Origin: Nocardia coubleae NBRC 108252
GTDB taxonomy: Bacteria; Actinomycetota; Actinomycetes; Mycobacteriales; Mycobacteriaceae
Assembly (NCBI RefSeq): GCF_001612805.1
Contig: NZ_BDBD01000004.1
Location: 584,656-648,655, forward strand
DNA: 64,000 bases
Direction: 5' to 3'
Position 1 is the stretch's first letter, and each line of letters begins with the position of its first letter. The translations under genes and the position numbers were made by a program. This document shows, piece after piece, positions 36,196-45,826 of this stretch. The notes beneath the pieces are model-generated. The model searched no databases. It was not told the DNA's origin and saw only the letters and a program-made list of their open reading frames with translations.

Positions 36196-37167
36196 TCAGA
36201 TCAACGCGCTGAGCACCAGCCACGACACGAACGCCGAGGGCAGCATCGAGTCGAGCCGGTCCATGATCCCGCCGTGCCCGGGCAGCAACGTGCCCATGTC
36301 CTTGATGCCTAATTCGCGCTTGATCTGCGATTCGATCAGGTCGCCCAGGGTCGCCACGACCACCAGGCCGACGCCGAGCACCACGCCGATCATCGAGTTG
36401 GCCTCGAGCAGCAGCGTGACGGTGAGCAGACCACCGATCACGCTGAACACCAGCGAACCGCAGAACCCTTCCCACGACTTCTTCGGGCTGATCGCGGGCA
36501 CCATCGGATGCCTGCCGAACAGCACGCCTGCGACGTAACCGCCGACATCGGAGCAGACGACGAGGATCATGAACGTGAGCACCCGCAGGTTGCCGTCGGG
36601 TTCGAGCAGCAGCAGCGTCGAGAACGCCGCGAGCAGCGGGATCCAGGACAGCGTGAAGATCGCGATCGCGGTGTCGCGCAGGAAGTTCCGTGGCGCGGTA
36701 CTCAGGCCGTGATCGAACAGTCGCCAGACCATGCAGGTCAGCGCGGTCGCGGCGAACGCGCCGAGTACCCCGCTCGCACCCCACGGCCAGCCGAGCCAGA
36801 ACACCGCCTGCCCCCCGACGAGCAACGGGATGCGCGGTACCAGGACGTCGGCCTCGCGCAGCCGCTTGGTGACCTCCCACATGGCCACGCCGACACCGAC
36901 ACCGGCGACGCCGATGAACACCTTCGGGACGAACAACAGGATCGCGATCAGCGACAACCCGAGGCCCAAGCCGACCGCCAGCGCCGCGGGCAGGTTGCGA
37001 CCCGCCCGCGATGCCGGAGCCTTCGGCTGTTCCTGCGGCACGGCCGCGCCGGGTTCGTCCCCTGCCACGGCCGCGCCGGTCGGCTCGACCGTGTCCGGCG
37101 GCGATTCCGGTTCCGGTGCCGCACCTGTGGCGGCGGCGTCTTCGGCCACGATTGTCCCGTCGCTCAA
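36196..37167 (-). CDS. cdsA: phosphatidate cytidylyltransferase
   Basis: Makes CDP-diacylglycerol from phosphatidate and CTP for phosphatidylinositol, cardiolipin and phosphatidylethanolamine synthesis. The 323-residue protein has a polar Pro/Ala/Glu-rich N-terminal extension of about 60 residues, then eight or so membrane helices. The family signature near the C-terminus is GDLIESQIKRELGIKDMGTLLPGHGG, in part, followed by MDRLDSML. Upstream on the same strand lies frr, as in M. tuberculosis. Confidence 0.95.
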   Translation of the reverse strand: MSDGTIVAEDAAATGAAPEPESPPDTVEPTGAAVAGDEPGAAVPQEQPKAPASRAGRNLPAALAVGLGLGLSLIAILLFVPKVFIGVAGVGVGVAMWEVTKRLREADVLVPRIPLLVGGQAVFWLGWPWGASGVLGAFAATALTCMVWRLFDHGLSTAPRNFLRDTAIAIFTLSWIPLLAAFSTLLLLEPDGNLRVLTFMILVVCSDVGGYVAGVLFGRHPMVPAISPKKSWEGFCGSLVFSVIGGLLTVTLLLEANSMIGVVLGVGLVVVATLGDLIESQIKRELGIKDMGTLLPGHGGIMDRLDSMLPSAFVSWLVLSALI

Positions 37168-37217
37168 CTCGTCGTTCCGTTCATCCCCCGCACGAGCGGG
37201 ACTGGCGAGATCTGCGC

Positions 37218-37775
37218 TCAGACCTCGAGCAGTTCGGCTTCCTTGTGCTTGACCAGCTCGTCGATCTGGCCCACGTACTTGGCGGTGGTCTTGTCGAGCT
37301 CCTTCTCGGCGCGCCCGACCTCGTCCTCGCCCGCTTCACCATCTTTCTGGATCCGGCCGAGTTCTTCCATCGCCTTGCGACGGACGTTGCGGATCGAGAC
37401 CTTGGCGTCCTCGCCCTTGCCCTTGGCCATCTTGACCATCTCGCGGCGCCGCTCCTCGGTGAGCTGCGGGACCGTGATGCGCAGGATGTCACCGTTGTTG
37501 GTGGGGTTCACGCCGAGATCGGAGTTGCGGATGGCGTTCTCGATCGGACCGAGCTGGCTCTGCTCGTAGGGCTTGATCACCACCATGCGCGGCTCCGGCA
37601 CGGAGATGCTGGACATCTGGGTGATCGGCGTCGGCGTGCCGTAGTAGTCGACCAGGACCCGGGTGAACATGCCCGGGTTGGCGCGCCCGGTGCGGATGCT
37701 GCCCAGATCGTCCTTCGCTACCGAGACGGCCTTCTCCATTTTCTCCTCGGCATCGAAGAGCGCTTCATCAATCAC
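37218..37775 (-). CDS. frr: ribosome recycling factor
   Basis: With EF-G it splits the post-termination ribosome. GTG 37775 gives the standard 185 residues and has GGAGGAACC upstream. Landmarks are [22 protein letters not shown] at the N-terminus (in part), the hinge region [20 protein letters not shown], and the C-terminal helix [19 protein letters not shown]. The longer open frame upstream encodes an acidic run and is not part of the protein. Operon with pyrH, 49 bases apart. Confidence 0.96.
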   Translation of the reverse strand: MIDEALFDAEEKMEKAVSVAKDDLGSIRTGRANPGMFTRVLVDYYGTPTPITQMSSISVPEPRMVVIKPYEQSQLGPIENAIRNSDLGVNPTNNGDILRITVPQLTEERRREMVKMAKGKGEDAKVSIRNVRRKAMEELGRIQKDGEAGEDEVGRAEKELDKTTAKYVGQIDELVKHKEAELLEV

Positions 37776-37824
37776 GACCGGTTCCTCCACAGCGTCGTCA
37801 TCGTCATCGTCCGCGAGTGCGGGG

Positions 37825-38553
37825 TCAGGACCGAACCAAGGTGCCGATGGGTTCACCGGCGACCGCACGAGCAATATTGCCCTTGATCAACAGATTGAAC
37901 ACCAGCATCGGCATCTGGTTGTCCATGCAAAGGCTGAAAGCGGTGGCATCGGCCACCTTCAGACCTTTCTCGATCACTTCCTTGTGGGTGATCTCGGTGA
38001 ACATGCTGGCGTTGTCGTCGACCCGTGGGTCGGCGTCGAACACACCGTCGACGGCCTTGGCCATCAGCACCACGTCGGCGCCGATCTCGAGCGCACGCTG
38101 GGCCGCGGTCGTGTCGGTGGAGAAGTAGGGCATGCCCATGCCCGCACCGAAGATCACCACGCGACCCTTCTCCAGGTGCCGCTTGGCGCGCAGCGGGAGG
38201 TACGGCTCGGCGACCTGGCCCATCGTGATGGCGGTCTGCACGCGCGTATCCACCCCCTGCTGCTGCAGGAAGTCTTGTAGCGCAAGGCTGTTCATCACGG
38301 TACCGAGCATGCCCATGTAGTCGGAGCGGGCGCGTTCCATGCCGCGCTCCTCGAGCTCGGCGCCGCGGAAGAAGTTACCGCCACCGATCACCACGGCCAC
38401 CTGCACGCCGGTCTCGACGATCTCGGCGATCTGTTCGGCCACGGTCTGCACGACATCGGGATCGAGCCCGACACCACCGCCACCGAACATCTCCCCACCC
38501 AGCTTCAGCAGCACCCGGCGATATCCAGGGCGGTCGTTACCCGGGTCGGTCAT
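37825..38553 (-). CDS. pyrH: UMP kinase
   Basis: Phosphorylates UMP to UDP; a hexameric amino-acid-kinase-fold enzyme activated by GTP. The 242-residue protein shows [53 protein letters not shown] and [21 protein letters not shown] lies 9 bases before ATG 38553. The tsf-to-pyrH gap holds a strong terminator, so pyrH-frr probably has its own promoter. Confidence 0.97.
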   Translation of the reverse strand: MTDPGNDRPGYRRVLLKLGGEMFGGGGVGLDPDVVQTVAEQIAEIVETGVQVAVVIGGGNFFRGAELEERGMERARSDYMGMLGTVMNSLALQDFLQQQGVDTRVQTAITMGQVAEPYLPLRAKRHLEKGRVVIFGAGMGMPYFSTDTTAAQRALEIGADVVLMAKAVDGVFDADPRVDDNASMFTEITHKEVIEKGLKVADATAFSLCMDNQMPMLVFNLLIKGNIARAVAGEPIGTLVRS

Positions 38554-38729
38554 GGGTGTTCGTCTCCTTCGGCGAGGTGAGATCGGTTCGAACTGCGGGC
38601 GCGCGGAGCAGGCCGCACAGCAAGGCAGAGCGGCATCCATCCTGCCTTATCCGGTTACCGCCACCACACAAGACCCCCTCGCGCGCGGCCCGCGCCGGGT
38701 AGGTCCGCGCGTCGGCGGCGCACGGCAAA

Positions 38730-38760
38730 ACGCCCCCGATGCTGAGCGCATCGGGGGCGT
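38730..38760 (-). terminator. Rho-independent terminator of rpsB-tsf
   Basis: Perfect 12-bp stem ACGCCCCCGATG / CATCGGGGGCGT with a 7-base loop. On the minus strand it is followed by TTTTGC. It begins 13 bases after the tsf stop. One of the few here with a U tract. Confidence 0.9.
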
Positions 38761-38772
38761 CGGATGGCCTGA

Positions 38773-39597
38773 TCAGGCCTGGCCGACCTCGAAGCGCGCA
38801 AAACGCTTCACGGTCACGCCTGCGTCCTCCAAAAGGGCCTTGACAGTCTTCTTGGAGTCGGTGACGGCGGCCTGCTCGAGCAGGACGACATCCTTGAAGA
38901 AGCCGTTGACGCGGCCTTCGACGATCTTCGGCAGTGCGGCGTCGGGCTTGCCCTCTTCGCGCGCGGTCTGCTCGGCGATGCGACGCTCGTTCTCGACGGT
39001 CTCGGCGGGCACCTCGTCGCGGGTCAGGTACTTGGCCTTGAGCGCGGCGACCTGCATGCCCGCGGCGCGAGCGGCCTCGGCGGCGGCGTCGCCTTCACCC
39101 TCGTACTCGACCAGCACGCCGACGGCGGGCGGCAGGTCCGAGGCACGCTTGTGCAGGTAGGTGGCGACCGGGCCGTCGAAGGACACGACGCGACGCAGTT
39201 CCAGCTTCTCGCCGATCTTGGCGGCCAGCGCCTGCACGGCCTCGTCGACGGTGCTGTTGTCCAGCTTCAGCGCCTTGAGGGCGTCCAGATCGGCCGGCTT
39301 GGCAGCGGCGGCCGCGGTGACGATCGCGTCGGCCAGCTCCTGGAACTCGGCGTTCTTGGCGACGAAGTCGGTCTCGGAGTTGATCTCGATCATGACGCCG
39401 TCCTTGGCGATGACCAGACCCTCGGCGGTGGCGCGCTCGGCACGCTTGCCGACATCCTTGGCGCCCTTGATGCGCAGGACCTCGACGGCCTTGTCGAAGT
39501 CGCCGTCGGACTCGGCCAGCGCGTTCTTGCAGTCCATCATGCCGGAGCCGGTGAGCTCCCGGAGCCGCTTCACATCAGCAGCGGTGTAGTTCGCCAT
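38773..39597 (-). CDS. tsf: elongation factor Ts
   Basis: Guanine-nucleotide exchange factor for EF-Tu. The 274-residue protein opens with the UBA-like domain ([24 protein letters not shown], in part) and has the exchange motif [11 protein letters not shown]. The core repeats are of the short actinobacterial type. Follows rpsB after 108 bases and ends at a Rho-independent terminator. Confidence 0.97.
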   Translation of the reverse strand: MANYTAADVKRLRELTGSGMMDCKNALAESDGDFDKAVEVLRIKGAKDVGKRAERATAEGLVIAKDGVMIEINSETDFVAKNAEFQELADAIVTAAAAAKPADLDALKALKLDNSTVDEAVQALAAKIGEKLELRRVVSFDGPVATYLHKRASDLPPAVGVLVEYEGEGDAAAEAARAAGMQVAALKAKYLTRDEVPAETVENERRIAEQTAREEGKPDAALPKIVEGRVNGFFKDVVLLEQAAVTDSKKTVKALLEDAGVTVKRFARFEVGQA

Positions 39598-39705
39598 CGG
39601 GGGCGAGCCTCCTCGTGTGTGGGGTGCTTGGGTGTTAACACCACCTTGCCGACCGCTTCTGAACTCAGAAGGGCCGGCAAGGTGAACGTAGAGCTACCGA
39701 TCAGC

Positions 39706-40587
39706 TCAGAAGTCGGCCGGGGTGTGCTGGGCCGGGTCGGCCTTCACCTCGGCAGCGGCTTCAGCCGGGGTCTCGGCGGCCGGGGCCTCGGCGGCGGGGG
39801 CTTCAGCGGCCGGGGTCGCCTGAGCCAGCAGCTCCTGCTCCCACTCGGCGAGGGGCTCGCCTGCGCCGGCTTCGGGCTTGGAATCGCCGGAAGCGCGGCC
39901 CGCGCGGGCCTGCACGCCCTCGGCCACCGCGGAGGCGACGACCTTGGTGAGCAGAGCGGCGGAACGGATCGCGTCGTCGTTACCCGGGATCGGGTAGTCG
40001 ACCAGGTCGGGATCGCAGTTGGTGTCCAGGATCGCGATGACCGGGATGTTCAGCTTGCGAGCCTCACCGACGGCGATGTGCTCCTTGTTGGTGTCGACGA
40101 CCCAGATGGCCGAGGGCACCTTGGCCATGTCGCGGATACCACCGAGGGTGCGATCCAGCTTGGTCATCTCACGCGTGAGCATGAGGATTTCCTTCTTGGT
40201 GCGACCCTCGAAGCCACCGGTCTGCTCCATGGCCTCGAGCTCCTTCAGGCGCTGCAGGCGCTTGTGGACGGTCGAGAAGTTGGTGAGCATGCCACCCAGC
40301 CAGCGCTGGTTGACGTAGGGCATACCGACGCGAGTCGCCTCGGCCGCGATCGACTCCTGGGCCTGCTTCTTGGTGCCGACGAAGAGAACGGTGCCACCGT
40401 GGGCGACGGTCTCCTTGACGAACTCGTAGGCCTTGTCGATGTAGGTCAGCGTCTGCTGCAGGTCGATGATGTAGATGCCGTTGCGGTCGGTGAAGATGAA
40501 CCGCTTCATCTTCGGGTTCCACCGACGAGTCTGGTGCCCGAAGTGCGCGCCGCTGTCGAGCAGCTGCTTCATAGTTACGACAGCCAT
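39706..40587 (-). CDS. rpsB: 30S ribosomal protein S2
   Basis: A 293-residue S2 with landmarks [50 protein letters not shown] and [13 protein letters not shown]. The C-terminus is extended by about 50 residues of Ala/Pro/Glu repeats (AAEAP units), longer than enteric S2 but usual in mycolic-acid actinobacteria. GGGAG lies just before ATG 40587. The open frame upstream of this start is a shadow. Confidence 0.97.
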   Translation of the reverse strand: MAVVTMKQLLDSGAHFGHQTRRWNPKMKRFIFTDRNGIYIIDLQQTLTYIDKAYEFVKETVAHGGTVLFVGTKKQAQESIAAEATRVGMPYVNQRWLGGMLTNFSTVHKRLQRLKELEAMEQTGGFEGRTKKEILMLTREMTKLDRTLGGIRDMAKVPSAIWVVDTNKEHIAVGEARKLNIPVIAILDTNCDPDLVDYPIPGNDDAIRSAALLTKVVASAVAEGVQARAGRASGDSKPEAGAGEPLAEWEQELLAQATPAAEAPAAEAPAAETPAEAAAEVKADPAQHTPADF

Positions 40588-41000
40588 AGCTCCCGTACCC
40601 TCTTTCGTTGCCGGTTGACGCAATCGATCGGCGATCGACTGCCCTGGCGCCACCGAAACCACCGGACCCGATCGACGTGATCGGGACCAGCCGGCGATTT
40701 CACTGTTCATCCGCTGGAGAACTCGCGCTGACATGCCCTCGCGGACCGTCTGCGTTGCGAGCGACGACCGGATGGACGAGCACGGGTGGCGCGCGAAGTC
40801 GGTCCGTGCCGAGCACACGTGTTGCTGCTGAGCACAAACCGCTCGTTCAGTCTACGCGGCGACGGGCCAGGGCCGAAATCGGCCCTGCTCGCCGACCGGG
40901 CATTTCCGTGGTGAAGTGCGCGATATCCACATGTGCCGAAGTTGTCCACAATCGGGAAATCGTTGTCCCGCTCCGGGATCGCGGGGTCGACAGTTGTGCC
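40588..41000. other. 413-base divergent region between rpsB and a secreted-protein gene
   Basis: No gene is supported. It should hold the rpsB promoter and leader (minus strand) and the promoter of the gene at 41001. It contains a strong palindrome at 40868-40887. I could not recognise an S2-binding leader structure. Confidence 0.6.
40868..40887. promoter_or_regulatory. 9-bp palindrome in the rpsB upstream region
   Basis: CAGGGCCGA, two A residues, TCGGCCCTG. The centre is too short for a normal RNA hairpin loop, so a protein-binding site is more likely than a terminator. It is about 280 bases upstream of rpsB and 114 upstream of the divergent secreted-protein gene. Confidence 0.4.
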
Positions 41001-41672
41001 ATGAACACATTGACGCGTGTCCTGATCACCACCTTTCCTCTTCTCTGCGCGGTGGGTGTAGCGGCGCCGGCGGCCGGTCATCCAGCTCCGGTGTGTGCGG
41101 TCCTCGCGCAGCCACCGGGTGACGGGGAGGTCGTTTCCCCACGGTCGCGGGCGGCGGCACCGGGCTCGGTGCCTGCCGCGCCGCCACCGCCTGGTGAGAG
41201 AGCCGCGCCTGGGCCCGTCGTTGTGATCGTGGTGCCGGGGACGATCACGCCACCGCCTACCAGGGTCGACGCTGCCGGCGGTCCGTGTGCCACGGCGGGC
41301 GCCGAGGGAGGCGTTGGTGCCGGGATTCCGGCGGGGTGTGACGGTGTCGAAGGTCCGGTCGACGGCGGTGAGCGGCTGCCGGTGCGGCGACCCGGTTCCT
41401 GTAGCAAGGCACCGATACTGCGGCCCGGGGAGATGCCGAAAGGGTCGCTGGTTCCGGCGCCGGTTCCGGTGCGGGTGACCGTGCACGATCTCGGATCGGC
41501 GGCGCCCGCCCAGCAGCGGGCTCGGCCGGAGAAGGATCGGGGTTCCGCGCCGGAGCTCGAGATTCGGGTGCGCGGCGGGAGCGGTTCGGCGGCCGACCTG
41601 CCTGCCGCGTTGCGCGAACTCGTGCGCGTGCTGGTGCCGCAGCGCGTGCCTGCGCCGCGGCCCCATCGCTGA
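41001..41672 (+). CDS. proline-rich secreted protein
   Basis: A 223-residue protein not recognised as a family. The N-terminal signal sequence is TRVLITTFPLLCAVGVAAPAAG. The mature part is rich in Pro, Ala, Gly and Val with four widely spaced Cys, and ends in a basic, helical-looking segment (LPAALRELVRVLVPQRVPAPRPHR, in part). ATG 41001 is the first start of the frame after the rpsB upstream region. It ends 11 bases before the M23-like gene, so the two probably form an operon and both act in the envelope. Competing frames on the other strand lack a signal or good starts. Confidence 0.6.
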   Translation: MNTLTRVLITTFPLLCAVGVAAPAAGHPAPVCAVLAQPPGDGEVVSPRSRAAAPGSVPAAPPPPGERAAPGPVVVIVVPGTITPPPTRVDAAGGPCATAGAEGGVGAGIPAGCDGVEGPVDGGERLPVRRPGSCSKAPILRPGEMPKGSLVPAPVPVRVTVHDLGSAAPAQQRARPEKDRGSAPELEIRVRGGSGSAADLPAALRELVRVLVPQRVPAPRPHR

Positions 41673-41683
41673 GGCTCTCGACG

Positions 41684-42220
41684 ATGGCGAGCCGGGTTCG
41701 TCCGTACGCGTGGATCTCGGGCGCTGCCCTCGTGCTGACGGTGGTCGCGGGTGGGGCGGCGCCGGTCGGGGCGGTGGAAACCGGACCGTTCGGCTGGCCG
41801 CTGCGTCCGCGGCCGACGGTGGAACGGCGGTTCGACAAACCGGAGCGCAATTGGTTGCCGGGCCATCGCGGGGTCGACCTGGCAGCCACTGAGGGTCAAC
41901 CGGTTCTGGCGGCGGGCGACGGAATCGTCGTCTTCGCGGGCACGGTCGCTGGGAAACCTGTGGTGTCGATCGACCACGAGGGTGGCCTTCGTACCACGTA
42001 CGAACCAGTGCAGGCGCAGGTCAAAGTGGGAACCCGGATAAGTCGCGGCACCCCGATCGGCAGCCTGGGTGCCGGACACGAGGGCTGCCCGGTACCGGCC
42101 TGTCTGCACTGGGGTGTCCGCCGCGAATCCAGCATCCACAGCCGCCGCGAATACATCGACCCCTTGGGTCTGCTGCACGAAGTCCCGGTACGCCTGAAGC
42201 CGCTGAAACCGGCACTGTGA
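41684..42220 (+). CDS. secreted M23-family peptidase-like protein
   Basis: A 178-residue exported protein matching M. tuberculosis Rv2891 in place and layout, with signal WISGAALVLTVVAGGAAPVGA. The LytM-type domain shows the metal-binding GHRGVDLAA (HxxxD) and, at the other end, CPVPACLHWGVRR. The usual HxH is reduced to CLH, with the first His replaced, so the zinc site may be incomplete and activity is doubtful, as in some Rv2891 relatives. Expected to act on, or bind, peptidoglycan. Confidence 0.85.
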   Translation: MASRVRPYAWISGAALVLTVVAGGAAPVGAVETGPFGWPLRPRPTVERRFDKPERNWLPGHRGVDLAATEGQPVLAAGDGIVVFAGTVAGKPVVSIDHEGGLRTTYEPVQAQVKVGTRISRGTPIGSLGAGHEGCPVPACLHWGVRRESSIHSRREYIDPLGLLHEVPVRLKPLKPAL

Positions 42221-42271
42221 CCTCGACGACCCGGCACGGAGCCGCAGGGAATACCGGCCACAATCGATACT

Positions 42272-42793
42272 GTGCCCGCAGAATCAACGCCCTTCACCTA
42301 TCCCGACGTCGGCGCCACCCGCGCGACCACGCTGCCCGCCGGTTACCACCGGTTCCGGCTCCGGCGGCCGATAGGGATGGGTCGCGAGCTGTTCGATCGA
42401 GCGGGGACTCACATCCTCGCCTTCGGAATGCAGAAGGGAGTCGGCATCTTTCAGCGCGCCGATTCCGAAACCGCCAGGGCGGGGACCGAATTGACGGTTC
42501 GTCTCGGCGCCGGGCCGCTCGGCATCAATGCGCCGTGCCGGGTGGTCTATGTGCTCGCCGAACCGAACCGCCGCGGGTTCGCCTACGGCACGTTGCCCGG
42601 GCATCCCGAACGGGGCGAGGAGTTGTTCGCGGTCGAATACGACCCGGCCGACGACACGGTGTACGGGCTGGTCACCGCGTTTTCGACACCCGCCGCGTGG
42701 TACACCCGCCTGGGCGGGCCGGCCGCGCGCCTGCTGCAACACTGGTTCGCCCGCCGCTACCTCCGGACATTGCCGAGCAATACCGGAAACTGA
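42272..42793 (+). CDS. DUF1990 protein
   Basis: A 173-residue protein of the DUF1990 type found in plants and actinobacteria. Landmarks are FTYPDVGATR near the start, a central GMGRELFDRAG, FRALxxx-like HILAFGMQKGVGIF, VVYVLAEPNRRGFAYGTLPGHPERGEE and the C-terminal ARLLQHWFARRYLRTL. Function unknown. GTG 42272. Possibly part of the same transcript as the M23-like gene 51 bases upstream. Confidence 0.8.
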   Translation: MPAESTPFTYPDVGATRATTLPAGYHRFRLRRPIGMGRELFDRAGTHILAFGMQKGVGIFQRADSETARAGTELTVRLGAGPLGINAPCRVVYVLAEPNRRGFAYGTLPGHPERGEELFAVEYDPADDTVYGLVTAFSTPAAWYTRLGGPAARLLQHWFARRYLRTLPSNTGN

Positions 42794-42810
42794 CCCACGC
42801 GGGCCGGTCG

Positions 42811-43179
42811 TCAGAGGAAGGCGCTCAGCACGTCGGCTTCCGCGGTCACCTGGTCGCGCTGGTCCACCGCGCCGAGGCGGTCGTATTCCCCTGCGGTGAT
42901 GCGTCTTTCGTTGATCTCGTGGCGGACGATCTCGACGATGTCGTCCTCGGTGAGTTCCCGGCGGCGGGCTTCGGCGGCGCCGAGGCCGACGGCACTGTCT
43001 TCCAGCGCACCGGCTTTCGCGTCGCCGACGTCGACCGCCTCGGCATTGTCGATCGCGGCCAGGGCTGATCGCAGCGCCGAGATCGCGCTGCGATCCCTGG
43101 CTTTCATCGCGGGCTTCAGTGCGGTGCGCAGGCGATCCCGCAACGCGGTGAGGGGCTGGTCCGGTGATCCTGCGGTCAT
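42811..43179 (-). CDS. GatB/YqeY-domain protein
   Basis: A 122-residue protein with the YqeY pattern: LRDRLRTALKPAMKARDRSAISALRSALAAIDNAEAV (in part), ARRRELTEDDIVEIVRHEINER and a helical end. YqeY-like domains resemble the tRNA-binding tail of GatB; this one is shorter than the usual 150 residues. The 12-base palindrome AGAGTCGACTCT (43181-43192) lies directly upstream of ATG 43179 and overlaps a possible -10 box TAGAGT. Confidence 0.8.
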   Translation of the reverse strand: MTAGSPDQPLTALRDRLRTALKPAMKARDRSAISALRSALAAIDNAEAVDVGDAKAGALEDSAVGLGAAEARRRELTEDDIVEIVRHEINERRITAGEYDRLGAVDQRDQVTAEADVLSAFL

Positions 43180-43180
43180 G

Positions 43181-43192
43181 AGAGTCGACTCT
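43181..43192. promoter_or_regulatory. 12-bp palindrome at the YqeY-domain gene start
   Basis: AGAGTCGACTCT, perfect. It overlaps the presumed -10 box (TAGAGT on the minus strand) and ends one base from the start codon, a typical repressor position. Palindromes this short also occur by chance. Confidence 0.3.
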
Positions 43193-43256
43193 AATTGCCT
43201 GTTCGGTACCCGTCGATCGAGTTCCTGTGGCCGACGGGGCGGTTGTTCGATCGGCG

Positions 43257-43568
43257 TCATGGTGCGTATCGGCCGCCGAGCAGGACCTCGGCTACGGCGA
43301 TGAGGACGACCAGCGTGACCACGAGGGTGGTGATCGACACCAGCCGGTGTCCGCCCACCGAGCGGCCCCGGCCGAGCGACCGACCGCGATACCAGCCCAG
43401 ACCGGCGAGCAGCACGGCCGCGGTGGCGGCGGCGCAGGGAAGAACGATCCACATGCCGTCCTCGGTGGTCGCCTCGTGCGCGAAGAGCAGCGCACAGACA
43501 GCAGCGCCGAGGGCGGTGCGCCGCCACGCGAGCGCGGTGCGTTCCATGGCAAGGGTCGGCGCGGTCAC
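43257..43568 (-). CDS. DUF202 membrane protein, second copy
   Basis: A 103-residue protein beginning at GTG 43568. It carries the DUF202 mark MERTALAWRRTALGAAV and about three membrane helices (VCALLFAHEA, MWIVLPCAAATAAVLLAGL, LVSITTLVVTLVVLIAV). Function unknown. Its start overlaps the stop of the preceding DUF202 gene (GTGA), so the two are coupled and probably form a complex. Confidence 0.8.
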   Translation of the reverse strand: MTAPTLAMERTALAWRRTALGAAVCALLFAHEATTEDGMWIVLPCAAATAAVLLAGLGWYRGRSLGRGRSVGGHRLVSITTLVVTLVVLIAVAEVLLGGRYAP

Positions 43569-43930
43569 GACAGTACGACCGCCACACAGACGAGTACGGC
43601 GATCACCGCGACGCCGACCGACAGCACCGGCACCAGCACCGTGCCCGGCAACGGCCCACCGGCCAGCATCGCGCGATTCACCCGACGCCAGTGCCGATAC
43701 GCGCCCACCGCGACGGCCAGTGACATCACCAGGCAGGCCAGCGTGATCACACCGGCGAACCCGGCCAAGCGCGGTGGCTGAACAAGGGTGTGCACCGCGA
43801 CGCCGCCGGCGAGCAGGCCGAGTGCGGTCCTGATCCACGCCAGAAATGTCCGCTCGTTGGCGAGCGTGAACCGATAGTCGACCTCACCCTCCCCGTCCTC
43901 GGATTCGGCCCCGACCTCGGGCAATGTCAT
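43565..43930 (-). CDS. DUF202 (YidH-like) membrane protein, first copy
   Basis: A 121-residue protein with an acidic N-terminus, the signature LANERTFLAWIRTALGLLAGGVAV and three membrane helices. ATG 43930 is preceded by GGAGGTG at 5 bases, deciding the start. The YidH family has no proven role. Coupled by a 4-base overlap with the next DUF202 gene. Confidence 0.85.
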   Translation of the reverse strand: MTLPEVGAESEDGEGEVDYRFTLANERTFLAWIRTALGLLAGGVAVHTLVQPPRLAGFAGVITLACLVMSLAVAVGAYRHWRRVNRAMLAGGPLPGTVLVPVLSVGVAVIAVLVCVAVVLS

Positions 43931-44081
43931 CCCATCACCTCCGCCACCCATCATGCGCCCCCGACAGCCCATCCCCGATCAACCTCGTACAACCGACGCG
44001 TCGACCCACAACTCGCCAACGATCCACGCTGTCTCCTCGACAGCCTCTCGTATTCGACGAGCTGACCAATCGAGTCGAGGT

Positions 44082-44312
44082 GTGGCGTGCCCGGGTTGCG
44101 CGGTGCAATCGGTCGAGTTCGGTCTCCCCCGAAGCCGATCAGTGTGGCCTGACAAGCTTCACGTCCTCGAGTCCGTGCAGTGCGCCATCGATGGTGTCGA
44201 GCTCACCGACGCGCTTCCGATCGGTGCCCGGCAACGGCGCTGGATCGCCGCCGACGAACTCATCGTCCTCACACAATGCGCAACCTGCTCGCGGCAACGG
44301 CGATCCGGCTGA
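44082..44312 (+). CDS. candidate small Cys-rich (zinc-ribbon-like) protein
   Basis: From GTG 44082 the frame encodes 76 residues with CPGC near the start and CATC near the end, separated by acidic and hydrophobic segments (KLHVLESVQCAIDGVELTD, RRWIAADELIVLTQ). The two CxxC pairs suggest a zinc knuckle. Support is limited: the ribosome site is poor and no family is recognised. If it is not real, 43931-44411 is a 480-base region with no gene. Confidence 0.4.
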   Translation: MACPGCAVQSVEFGLPRSRSVWPDKLHVLESVQCAIDGVELTDALPIGARQRRWIAADELIVLTQCATCSRQRRSG

Positions 44313-44411
44313 GAGTCGGCAACCGACAGGCCAAGCATCGGCTCGAATAGGTCGTTCACCGCGGTTGTCGCGTCGGCGTGGCATCGCGCGGATGCGGCGC
44401 CGCCGTCGCGA

Positions 44412-45335
44412 TCATGCGCGGGGATGGGCTTGGTCGTGGACTCGTTTGAGGCGTTCGACGGAGACGTGGGTGTAGAGCTGGGTGGTTGCCATGCTGGCGT
44501 GGCCGAGGAGTTCCTGGACCACGCGCAGGTCGGCGCCGCCTTCGAGGAGGTGGGTGGCGGCGGTGTGGCGCAGGCCGTGGGGGCCCATGTCGGGTGCACC
44601 GGGGATGGCTGCGACAACCTCGTGGACGACGGTCCGCGCCTGGCGTTGGTCGAGGCGGCGGCCACGCTGGCCTAGGAACAGTGCGCGACCGGAACGCTCG
44701 TTGGCCAGGGCGGGGCGGCCGGCACGCAGCCAGGCGACGAGGGCTGCCTCGGCCGGAGCACCAAAGGGCACCGAGCGCTCCTTGTTGCCTTTGCCGAGTA
44801 CCCGGACGAGTTGGCGTTCACGGTCGATGTCGTCGAGGTCGAGGCCGCACAGTTCGCTCACCCGGATGCCAGTGGCATACAGCAGTTCCACGATCAACCG
44901 GTCACGCAAGGCCATCGGGTCGTGCTGTGCCGCACCGGATTCCGCCGCGCCCATTGCCTGTGCGGCCTGCTCACGACCGAGCACCGCAGGCAGCACACGG
45001 TGTGCCTTGGGGGCCTGCAACCGCAGCCCCGGATCGATATCCAGCCGCCCCGTCTCGGTGAGCCACGCGGTGAAAGTCCGTGCCGCCGAGGCTCTTCGCG
45101 ACAGTGTCGTCCGCGCGGCCCCACCCGCCGCCAGCTCGGCCAGCCACGACCGCAACACTCCCAAATCGAGTTCCCGCAAAGCCGCGTCCGCCGACCGCGC
45201 GTACAGATGCTCGAGCAGAGACCGCACATCCCCCACATAAGCCCGCACCGTATGCGCCGACCGATTCCGCCCCAGCCGCAGATGCCGCCCGAACTCCCCG
45301 AGCAAAGCAGTCAAATCCTCGGGCAAAGAGTCCAT
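44412..45335 (-). CDS. xerC: tyrosine recombinase XerC
   Basis: Chromosome-dimer resolvase acting at dif. The 307-residue protein has the N-terminal core-binding SAM-like domain (about 1-100) and the catalytic domain with all conserved residues: Arg in [11 protein letters not shown], Lys in [28 protein letters not shown], and the nucleophile Tyr in QLYTHVS. Its place near dprA matches M. tuberculosis Rv2894c. Confidence 0.94.
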   Translation of the reverse strand: MDSLPEDLTALLGEFGRHLRLGRNRSAHTVRAYVGDVRSLLEHLYARSADAALRELDLGVLRSWLAELAAGGAARTTLSRRASAARTFTAWLTETGRLDIDPGLRLQAPKAHRVLPAVLGREQAAQAMGAAESGAAQHDPMALRDRLIVELLYATGIRVSELCGLDLDDIDRERQLVRVLGKGNKERSVPFGAPAEAALVAWLRAGRPALANERSGRALFLGQRGRRLDQRQARTVVHEVVAAIPGAPDMGPHGLRHTAATHLLEGGADLRVVQELLGHASMATTQLYTHVSVERLKRVHDQAHPRA

Positions 45336-45826
45336 CCCCCAACCGTCGCCCCTCCCCCTCCTTCACGCAACCCACCACGCCGCACACCCTCACACACCAC
45401 CTACACCGCTGAGTCGACGAGTGGCAGCGGCGTTGACCCGAGCAATCACACCGCGGACAAGCACCGCCTCCTCAGACACGTCGCTCTCGCTCTTTCACAT
45501 TCCGCCCGCGCCCACACGTCGACCAGGCACCGCCGCTATCCCGATAGGGGATCGGCGCCTAGGACGCTGCGGTCACCTGGCCGACGAGGCGGCAGTACCG
45601 CCCTCGCCCTCGATGCCCTGCACTGGTACCAGCGCCCATCCATCCAGGCATGGACTGGCGCCCTCCCGCTCAACAGCCGCACCGCCCCGGTCCGCCGGAT
45701 ACCCGAATGGCCCACCAACGCCAACTGTCCGCTTCCGGACGTACAGCCCTATTCCTCGCAAATCAGGGTCGCTCGGCTGGGCCGGCGGGTAGTGCTGTTC
45801 GTCACGGGCGAAGCTCGACAAGCCGG
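45336..45826. other. 491-base region without a convincing gene
   Basis: Between dprA and xerC. Short open frames exist on both strands (for example minus 45536-45724 and the plus frame 45421-45792), but none has a ribosome site plus recognisable domain, and the codon pattern is ambiguous. The first part is CA-rich on the plus strand (cacaccctcacacacc). It could hold a decayed gene. Confidence 0.5.

Noticed and set aside
38641..38729. Small coding frame between pyrH and tsf
   Set aside because: The short minus-strand frame overlaps the tsf terminator and has no ribosome site.
40608..41000. Upstream extension of the secreted-protein frame
   Set aside because: It overlaps the rpsB promoter region, lacks a signal sequence and has no start context; ATG 41001 gives a proper signal peptide.
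45336..45826. Genes in the dprA-xerC gap
   Set aside because: Frames on both strands are short, have no ribosome sites and match nothing; the codon signal does not favour either strand.
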